Assembly: GCA_045603305.1 (NCBI GenBank)
Contig: JAZULV010000101.1
Location: forward strand, 1 to 26,922
DNA length: 26,922 nt
Source: JAFRXK01 sp045603305
GTDB taxonomy: Bacteria > Bacillota > Clostridia > Lachnospirales > Lachnospiraceae
Direction of reading: 5' to 3'
Shown piece by piece: positions 21,396 to 26,922 of the stretch. Under the pieces are notes generated by a model. That model searched no databases. It was not told the origin of the DNA and saw only the letters and a list, made by a program, of their open reading frames with translations. The translations under genes were made by a program, and so were the position numbers. Numbering within the stretch: the stretch's first letter is position 1; every line of letters begins with the position of its first letter.

Positions 21396-23642
21396 ATGAG
21401 AAGTATTTATAACTTAAACGCAAAATGGGCATTTACAAAGGAAGCAACTGCAGTACCTGCTTCTATGCCTGAGAAGTGGAACTGGGTAAACCTTCCACAC
21501 TCATGGAATGATATAGACGGTCAGGACGGTGGCAGTGATTTCTACCGTGGCACATGTTACTACGCAAAATCTCTCGAAAAGTCAGAGCTTCCTGTAGCAG
21601 ATCGCTACTACCTCGAAATCCGCGGTGCTAACTCATCTGCTGACGCATACCTTAACGGACAGAAGCTTGCACACCATGATGGCGGTTATTCAACATGGCG
21701 TGTAGACATCACAGATGCTTTAAAGGCTGATAATCTTTTTGTAATCTCTGTTGACAACGCAGCTAATGACACTGTTTATCCACAGATGGCTGACTTCACA
21801 TTCTACGGTGGTTTATACCGAGATGTTAATATTATCTGTGTAAGTGAATCACACTTTGACCTTGACTACTATGGTGGTCCCGGAATCAAGGTTACTCCTG
21901 AGATTTCCGGTACAGACGCTAATGTAGAAGTTGAAGTTTACCTTACAAACTACAAGGAAGGTCAGATTCTTCATTACATTATCCGCGACCAGGAAGGCAA
22001 TGTTATTTATGATGTAGAAAGTGCAGACACAAAGGGCACCTTTACTATAAAGGATGTTCATTTATGGCATGGCCGCAAGGACCCATATCTCTACACTGCA
22101 GAGGTTTCTCTTGTAGAAGGCGATACTGTATTAGATAATGTATCAACTCGTTTCGGCTGCCGTACATTTAAGATTGACCCTGAGAACGGATTTATTCTCA
22201 ATGGCGAAGAATACCCACTTCACGGTGTTTCCCGTCATCAGGACCGCTGGGGATTTGGTAATGCTCTTCTTCCTGAACATCACGAAGAAGATATGGACCT
22301 CATCTGCGAGATGGGTGCAAATACTATTCGTCTTGCCCACTATCAGCATGACCAGTACTTCTATGATTTATGTGATGAGCGCGGTTTGGTTATATGGGCT
22401 GAGATACCTTATATTTCAAAGCATATGGCAACAGGCCGTGAGAACACAATCTCTCAGATGAAGGAATTAATCATCCAGAACTACAACCATCCATCAATTG
22501 TTGTATGGGGACTTTCAAACGAAATTACAATGTCAGGCGAATCTGACCCTGACCTTATTGAAAACCACAATATATTAAATGATTTAGCTCACACACTTGA
22601 CCCTACACGTCTTACAACTATGGCATGCCTTACAATGTGTGATATGGACAGTGAATATGTTCAAATACCTGATGTTGTATCCTACAACCACTACTTCGGC
22701 TGGTACGGCGGTGACACATCAATGAACGGACCTTGGTTCGACAAGTTCCACGCTAAATATCCTAACATTCCAATCGGATGTAGTGAATACGGCTGTGAAG
22801 CTCTTAACTGGCATACATCTAACCCACAGCAGGGTGACTATACAGAAGAATATCAGGCATACTACCACGAAGAGCTTATTAAGCAGTTCTTCACACGTAA
22901 GTATATGTGGGCAACCCACGTATGGAATATGTTTGACTTTGGTGCTGACGCTCGTAACGAGGGTGGCGAGAATGGCCAGAATCACAAGGGACTTGTTACA
23001 TTTGACCGTAAGTATAAGAAGGATTCCTTCTACGCTTACAAGGCATGGTTATCAGATGACCCATTCGTTCATATCTGCGGAAAGAGATATGTTGACCGTG
23101 TAGAAGACGTTACTAAGGTAACAGTTTACTCAAATCTTCCTGAGGTTGAGCTCTTTGCTAACGGTGTAAGCCTTGGCAAGAAGGAAAGCCCGGAGCACTT
23201 CTTCTATTTCGACGTTCCTAACAGCGGTGAAACTACTTTAGTTGCAGTTGCAGGCGAACAGAAGGACGAGAGCTTCATCCGCAAGGTTGCAGAGTTCAAT
23301 AACGACTACCGCTTAAAAGAAAAGGGTGCTATCCTTAACTGGTTCGATATTACTGAAGTTGAAGGCTACTTCTCATTAAATGATAAATTAGGTGATATTG
23401 TTGCTACTGAAGAAGGTAAGGCAGTATTTGCCGGACTTGCAGGCAAGATGATGAAACAGCTTAGCGGTGGCAGTGGCGGAATGACCGGTGGCATGGATGT
23501 TGGTGAAGGTATGATGCAGATGATGAACGGCTTCACAGTAATTCGTCTGACAACACTTATGGGTACTGCCGGAGTTGAGTTAACAAAAGAAGATCTTCTT
23601 GGACTTAACGCTATGCTCAACAAAATTAAAAAGCCAAACTAG
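21396..23642 (+). CDS. GH2 family glycoside hydrolase, probable beta-glucuronidase
   Basis: 748 residues, no signal peptide, so it acts on imported substrate. The order is a jelly-roll domain (about 1-150), an Ig-like domain (about 165-260) and the TIM barrel from about 262. Acid/base E376 lies in GLSNE and nucleophile E464 in SEYG. N529 and K531 (NHK followed by GLVTFDRK) match the NxK carboxylate-recognition motif used to tell gut beta-glucuronidases from other GH2 enzymes, and the uronate operon fits. Some GH2 beta-galactosidases have a similar KGLVT segment, so specificity is not proven; beta-galacturonidase is also possible. A Gly/Met-rich linker (about 690-710) and a small C-terminal domain ending in LNKIKKPN follow. 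AGGAGG precedes the ATG. Confidence 0.85.
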   Translation: MRSIYNLNAKWAFTKEATAVPASMPEKWNWVNLPHSWNDIDGQDGGSDFYRGTCYYAKSLEKSELPVADRYYLEIRGANSSADAYLNGQKLAHHDGGYSTWRVDITDALKADNLFVISVDNAANDTVYPQMADFTFYGGLYRDVNIICVSESHFDLDYYGGPGIKVTPEISGTDANVEVEVYLTNYKEGQILHYIIRDQEGNVIYDVESADTKGTFTIKDVHLWHGRKDPYLYTAEVSLVEGDTVLDNVSTRFGCRTFKIDPENGFILNGEEYPLHGVSRHQDRWGFGNALLPEHHEEDMDLICEMGANTIRLAHYQHDQYFYDLCDERGLVIWAEIPYISKHMATGRENTISQMKELIIQNYNHPSIVVWGLSNEITMSGESDPDLIENHNILNDLAHTLDPTRLTTMACLTMCDMDSEYVQIPDVVSYNHYFGWYGGDTSMNGPWFDKFHAKYPNIPIGCSEYGCEALNWHTSNPQQGDYTEEYQAYYHEELIKQFFTRKYMWATHVWNMFDFGADARNEGGENGQNHKGLVTFDRKYKKDSFYAYKAWLSDDPFVHICGKRYVDRVEDVTKVTVYSNLPEVELFANGVSLGKKESPEHFFYFDVPNSGETTLVAVAGEQKDESFIRKVAEFNNDYRLKEKGAILNWFDITEVEGYFSLNDKLGDIVATEEGKAVFAGLAGKMMKQLSGGSGGMTGGMDVGEGMMQMMNGFTVIRLTTLMGTAGVELTKEDLLGLNAMLNKIKKPN

Positions 23643-23681
23643 TTAAATACTTTTCTCTCATATTTTTTCTTATACGTTTTT

Positions 23682-23726
23682 AACGACGGCGGGTCCATTG
23701 CGAAATGCAATGGACCCGCCGTTGTT
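23682..23726 (+). terminator. strong terminator of the transporter-GH2 unit
   Basis: Two 20-nt arms (23682-23701 and 23707-23726) pair fully with one G-U pair around a five-base loop, then TTAT. The stem holds the GC-rich GGCGGGTCC core. It lies 40 bases after the GH2 stop codon. Confidence 0.85.
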
Positions 23727-23746
23727 TTATATACTTTATTATTTAA

Positions 23747-23779
23747 TTCCCCTGGCAGCAAGAACTTCTGTCAGGGGAA
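23747..23779 (-). terminator. hairpin after the lipoprotein gene
   Basis: TTCCCCTGGCAG (23747-23758) pairs with CTGTCAGGGGAA (23768-23779) with one G-U pair around nine bases. On the minus strand it starts about 20 bases past the stop codon at 23800. The U-run is weak (TTAAATAATAAAG), so the call is moderate. Confidence 0.6.
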
Positions 23780-23799
23780 TTTAAACATCCAAAATACTT

Positions 23800-24960
23800 T
23801 TAATATACTGATATCTCAATACTTTTCCATTCATGCAAGCCTGTTCCTAATGCATTTTTGTTAAGCACAGAGAATCCATTTAACTCACCTTGAAAAAGAT
23901 AATCCTCGTCACCAAACAACACATTAAAATATCCTGCATCAATGCAGTCTACCATATTGCCATCGAGGTCTAATACATATACCTTGTGATTGCTCTTGGA
24001 ATAATCATTTAAATCAATATCTGTTTCGTCATTCTCATCAAAGTAAAGCCTTTCACCCATTACATTTAGATTATACCTATTATCAAAGTAAAGAGATTTT
24101 CCATCATATGACAAAAACACGTACTCATTCAATTCAAAAAAGAGCTCATCCATTCCGGTCGAAACATCATAGCAATGCACTCCATCCGACATTGTATAAT
24201 ATATTTTATCTTCAACTACGGCATAATCACCTCGTACATTCTTTAAAACAGACTTTACAGCATCTTCATTACTATCATAATAACAGATATTAAAGCTGAA
24301 CTCTGTATAATCCTTATCCAAAGAGCAACATTCAATAAACAGTACACCATCACCATAGCCTCTGATTTTCTGTAAGTCAGCATCGTATCCACTATAATTA
24401 TAAAGTTTTTCAGGCTCTGCTCCAACTTCTAGCGCAACTCTGTATAAAGAAGTATCATTACCCCCTGTATATATAGAATAGTAGGCATATCCTCTATGAA
24501 CACATATTTTAGGCCATATATCACCTGAGAACAATTTACATACCTTTTCTGCTGAAGAGCCATCCAGCAGCTTTCTATACAAAAAGTACGTTCTGCTATC
24601 ACTAAGCACATAGTAAATATATCCGTCATAATACTGAATATATGTTGCATCTCCAAGATATGCATCACATTCCTCTGTTTTATGATTGCAATCGATATTA
24701 GAGCATACCGGAATTACTTCAGCATTTTCTTTATCCATATAATAAAGAAAACCCATATAGTTTATGTAATATCCATCTTGTACAGTTACTATATCCGCAT
24801 TCTCATTCCAGAAAAACTGATAATCTGTCCCTGCATTATACTCGGTGTTTTGGAAATTCTCCAGCGGAGTTACTTCTTTGTTTAAACTTTCTGATTTCTT
24901 TGAACAGCCCATAGTAAAAATGAAACTGACTGCAATAATTGTGATTATTATCTTTTTCAT
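23800..24960 (-). CDS. probable lipoprotein, beta-propeller-like, with CxxxxCxHxxxxC motif
   Basis: 386 residues. MKKIIITIIAVSFIFTMGC is a lipoprotein signal with lipobox TMGC (Cys19). After a Ser/Lys-rich linker, the protein has many short aromatic strands (DGYIYYVLSD, RGYAYYSIYT, DGVLFIECC, EDKIYYTMSD, GKSLYFDNR), the pattern of DUF5050-like beta-propellers. C86, C91, H93 and C98 form a Cys/His cluster also seen in related clostridial lipoproteins, perhaps a metal site or disulfide; its role is unknown. The start is the ATG at 24960, after GAGG; an upstream ATG at 24972 has no site. It follows the small Cys-rich secreted protein by 23 bases in the same direction. Function unknown. Confidence 0.75.
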   Translation of the reverse strand: MKKIIITIIAVSFIFTMGCSKKSESLNKEVTPLENFQNTEYNAGTDYQFFWNENADIVTVQDGYYINYMGFLYYMDKENAEVIPVCSNIDCNHKTEECDAYLGDATYIQYYDGYIYYVLSDSRTYFLYRKLLDGSSAEKVCKLFSGDIWPKICVHRGYAYYSIYTGGNDTSLYRVALEVGAEPEKLYNYSGYDADLQKIRGYGDGVLFIECCSLDKDYTEFSFNICYYDSNEDAVKSVLKNVRGDYAVVEDKIYYTMSDGVHCYDVSTGMDELFFELNEYVFLSYDGKSLYFDNRYNLNVMGERLYFDENDETDIDLNDYSKSNHKVYVLDLDGNMVDCIDAGYFNVLFGDEDYLFQGELNGFSVLNKNALGTGLHEWKSIEISVY

Positions 24961-24983
24961 AATGTTCCTCATATCCAGTTGTG

Positions 24984-25403
24984 CTAAATCTTGTATTTAA
25001 AAGTATATATTGATGAAAAGCCATTATTTAAGTTTGTTGTCCTTCTTAAACTCATACTATTCCAAGATGACATATCATTAGTGAACACGCAGCCACTTCT
25101 TGGTCCTTGGTTATATACTTCACAGTTTGAAGCTTTACCTACCCCATTACCCCCGTATATATCCCACTTGTATATCGCAGTTCCTGCTTTATTAGTACAA
25201 CAAGCAGTTCCTTTAAATTGGTAATATGCATCACTACATTGTGTCGCTACCATATAAATGTTGGTACTACTAGTCGAATATGCTATATTATGTTTACCAC
25301 AGGTATAACTACCTCCGTAAGCTAAAGATGTCATTGACATTCCTAAAACCATCACTATGCATAATACTGCACAAATCACTCTTTTATTTGCAATTTTCTT
25401 CAT
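24984..25403 (-). CDS. small secreted six-cysteine protein of unknown function
   Basis: 139 residues. A signal peptide ends near SLA (residues 26-28), giving a mature part of about 111 residues. It has six cysteines (C35, C56, C68, C69, C94, C105), enough for three disulfides, and a Gly/Ser/Thr/Tyr-rich, beta-type composition with few charges. There is no family I recognise, no double-glycine leader and no lantibiotic-type core. AAAGGA precedes the ATG by six bases. It is first in an apparent two-gene unit with the lipoprotein, has a plausible promoter at 25473-25501, and a stem-loop sits in its leader. A bacteriocin-like or cell-surface role is possible but not shown. Confidence 0.7.
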   Translation of the reverse strand: MKKIANKRVICAVLCIVMVLGMSMTSLAYGGSYTCGKHNIAYSTSSTNIYMVATQCSDAYYQFKGTACCTNKAGTAIYKWDIYGGNGVGKASNCEVYNQGPRSGCVFTNDMSSWNSMSLRRTTNLNNGFSSIYTFKYKI

Positions 25404-25425
25404 TTTATATCCTTTCCGTACTCTC

Positions 25426-25459
25426 TCAAAAGTAATATATTTCCCCCTAGGACTTTTGA
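25426..25459 (-). promoter_or_regulatory. leader stem-loop before the Cys-rich secreted protein
   Basis: TCAAAAGT (25426-25433) and ACTTTTGA (25452-25459) are perfect inverted copies around an 18-base loop that contains CCCCCTAGG. The element lies between the predicted transcript start and the ribosome binding site, so it is either an operator or an RNA hairpin. Confidence 0.45.
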
Positions 25460-25472
25460 AATGAATCCTATT

Positions 25473-25501
25473 TTTATATTACAGCATCAATATTATCGCA
25501 A
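25473..25501 (-). promoter_or_regulatory. promoter candidate of the Cys-rich protein-lipoprotein unit
   Basis: On the minus strand TTGCGA (25496-25501) and TATAAA (25473-25478) are 17 bases apart. The leader would be about 60 bases. The match to consensus is fair. Confidence 0.5.
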
Positions 25502-25687
25502 ATTCTATTTCTGCCCAGCCTACTGTATCAGTAGGCATTCACATACTACCATATTTATCTATTTATTGATATTGGTTTTTGTAATAAATTATACTTTATT
25601 TTTAATATCTTTTGTTGGCTGCAGAATTACTGAATTCAGTTCCTCTGTCTGTTAAGCATATTTTGAAAACCGTAATGAAGCTGATGG

Positions 25688-26770
25688 TCACCAATTTATG
25701 TCTTCCCACCTTATAGAATTTGACAACTCTTTATTTATCCAGTTAATCCTCTCCTCATTTCCGCGCTTAACAAACTTCCAGTACATTCTCATAATAACAC
25801 CTTCAATTATAAGCATAATTATCGCAAAACCACACATATCTACTATTGATTCAAACAGATTTGTCAAATACATTACAAGTGTGGCTATGCCTACAATCAC
25901 TATCGGCAATGCTATATAGAAATACGGCTTCTTATTGCTGCATTCAGCCAGCTCTGCCTGCAAAAATTCTTCCTTTGTCAGTGATTCAAGTCCTTTTTTC
26001 CTAAGTTTTTTATTTTTTGTAAAATAGCGTTTCTTCTCAACCTGTGTAAAATCTGCTACTCCCTGTTCTGCAGCGGCATAATCCCAAAAACCAGTTTTAT
26101 TTTTTCTCTTTTTTCTGGTTGCTACTCTATATATAACCATCATAATACAAGCTACAATAAATGAAATCCACACCGGAAGGTTTGCAATGTTTTTTTCGTC
26201 CCAAAAAACATATAAAGCAAAACCAGCGGCAAAAAATGCAAAAAAAATTACTACTATCCTTACACAGTTAACGACAATCATAGCTATTTTCTTTATTCTA
26301 AACATTATTTTCTTCACTATATAGTCTGCTATAAATTTAACAATATGGATTGATAAAAGCCACAAACCATACATCGCTATATTATACTCAGACCTATATG
26401 TAAAAAAGGAAACATCCGTACCTTCTAAATACTCCATAAAAAATGCAATCATGTCAAACACAGCTATTCCGAAAAATGCATATACTAAACTTTTAGTGCT
26501 TTCTAAGAAATATAAAACCTGCTCCTTTATGCCATACCCGGAACAAAAGGTTTTACAGAATTTCTCCATACTCTTTCCTGTTATTTTTTCTACAGGACGG
26601 CCATCTTTCTGTGCTGTAAGAAATGTATCCAGCAGATTGCTCATCATATCTTCTTTTGACTGCTCGTCTATACTATTTGCATTAACATATGCTTCAATCT
26701 GCCTGAATGCTTCCTTATACTCACCCTCTAACTTCTTTGTATATAACACATAACTATCAAACATTTTCAT
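25688..26770 (-). CDS. multi-spanning membrane protein of unknown function
   Basis: 360 residues. Residues 1-78 are soluble and helical (KKLEGEYKEAFRQIEAYV, then DGRPVEKITGKSMEKFCK), similar to the N-terminal part of DUF1048/HAAS-type proteins. About six hydrophobic segments follow, at roughly 90-112, 130-150, 165-190, 197-215, 287-305 and 313-330, with a basic loop (RKKRKNKTGFW) and a charged cytoplasmic stretch of about 70 residues between the fourth and fifth. The C-terminus is soluble. Such N-terminal domains are commonly encoded next to PadR-type regulators, but none is visible here. The start is uncertain: the ATG at 26770 has no close GGAGG site, only AAAGGA about 18 bases upstream, and the ATG at 26764 is equally possible. 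Confidence 0.65.
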   Translation of the reverse strand: MKMFDSYVLYTKKLEGEYKEAFRQIEAYVNANSIDEQSKEDMMSNLLDTFLTAQKDGRPVEKITGKSMEKFCKTFCSGYGIKEQVLYFLESTKSLVYAFFGIAVFDMIAFFMEYLEGTDVSFFTYRSEYNIAMYGLWLLSIHIVKFIADYIVKKIMFRIKKIAMIVVNCVRIVVIFFAFFAAGFALYVFWDEKNIANLPVWISFIVACIMMVIYRVATRKKRKNKTGFWDYAAAEQGVADFTQVEKKRYFTKNKKLRKKGLESLTKEEFLQAELAECSNKKPYFYIALPIVIVGIATLVMYLTNLFESIVDMCGFAIIMLIIEGVIMRMYWKFVKRGNEERINWINKELSNSIRWEDINW

Positions 26771-26785
26771 ACTCGTATAATCTAA

Positions 26786-26922
26786 TTATCCTTTATAGGG
26801 TGATTGGATTATACTTTTTCCTTTCTTTTTATTTTTGGTTATATCATGGAACTCATATGTTCCTGTATAATACTTAAAGCACTGTGGATTTGTTATTTTT
26901 CTATTACAGCTTTGACTGTTGC
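26786..26922 (-). CDS. 3' end of a gene running off the right edge
   Basis: One minus-strand frame is open from the window edge for 44 codons to a TAA at 26786-26788, 15 bases before the next gene on the same strand. It is rich in Lys and ends in IIQSPYKG, with two cysteines near the visible start. The fragment is too short to assign. In DNA this AT-rich an open stretch of this length can occur by chance, so the call is tentative. Confidence 0.35.
   Translation of the reverse strand, partial: NSQSCNRKITNPQCFKYYTGTYEFHDITKNKKKGKSIIQSPYKG

Noticed and set aside
22138..22461. 107-codon reading frame inside the GH2 gene
   Set aside because: It lies out of frame within the GH2 catalytic domain coding region, which is clearly the real gene.
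12004..23642. Complete galacturonate (tagaturonate/altronate) branch
   Set aside because: uxaC could serve it, but no uxaA or uxaB homologue is in the window, so only the glucuronate branch is supported.
25518..25536. Hairpin GCCTAC/GTAGGC as terminator of the membrane protein gene
   Set aside because: Stem is only six bases, no U-run follows on the minus strand, and it is about 150 bases from the stop codon.

Overview
The window is about 27 kb of AT-rich bacterial chromosome with compact genes, strong GGAGG-type ribosome binding sites and hairpin terminators. The protein families point to an anaerobic Firmicute, most likely a gut or rumen Lachnospiraceae-type Clostridium. The pointers are ChW repeats (a clostridial surface module), a flavin reductase-rubredoxin fusion, the Firmicutes-type short-chain dehydrogenase form of fructuronate reductase, a GPH sugar symporter with a GH2 glycosidase, and a galactokinase with a Clostridia-type signature. 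This taxonomic call is inference from families, not from a marker gene. No rRNA, tRNA, CRISPR array, transposase or phage gene was seen.

Layout. Positions 124-1915 (minus) hold a flavin reductase-rubredoxin, a papain-like cysteine peptidase homologue and an Ogt-type DNA repair methyltransferase. Positions 2202-5846 (minus) hold two related secreted proteins: an 862-residue mosaic (two N-terminal beta-rich modules, BspA-type leucine-rich repeats, six ChW repeats) and a small paralogue carrying one such module. Positions 5958-8161 (minus) hold an MFS transporter and CutC, separated by a 131-bp MITE-like inverted repeat. Positions 8442-10794 (plus) hold a small membrane protein, galactokinase and a DUF3267-type membrane metallopeptidase homologue. 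Positions 10874-11639 (minus) hold a tightly coupled trio of very small genes, one resembling DUF4160.

The core is a hexuronate utilisation locus at 12004-23642. The minus-strand operon uxaC-uxuA-uxuB-kdgA-kdgK encodes the whole route from glucuronate through fructuronate, mannonate and 2-keto-3-deoxygluconate to pyruvate plus glyceraldehyde-3-phosphate. Next come two AraC-family regulators in convergent orientation, then a GPH-family symporter and a GH2 glycosidase on the plus strand. One regulator is divergent from the catabolic operon and the other from the transporter/glycosidase pair. The simplest reading is that a beta-glucuronide (or related beta-hexuronide) is imported, cleaved by the GH2 enzyme, and the released uronate is fed into the operon.

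The right end (23800-26922, minus) holds a lipoprotein, a small secreted six-cysteine protein just upstream of it in the same apparent operon, a multi-spanning membrane protein, and the 3' end of a gene running off the window. The least explained parts are the ChW/LRR surface protein and its neighbour, the three-gene mini-operon, the Cys-rich protein/lipoprotein pair, and a set of intergenic palindromes, some with a shared core.
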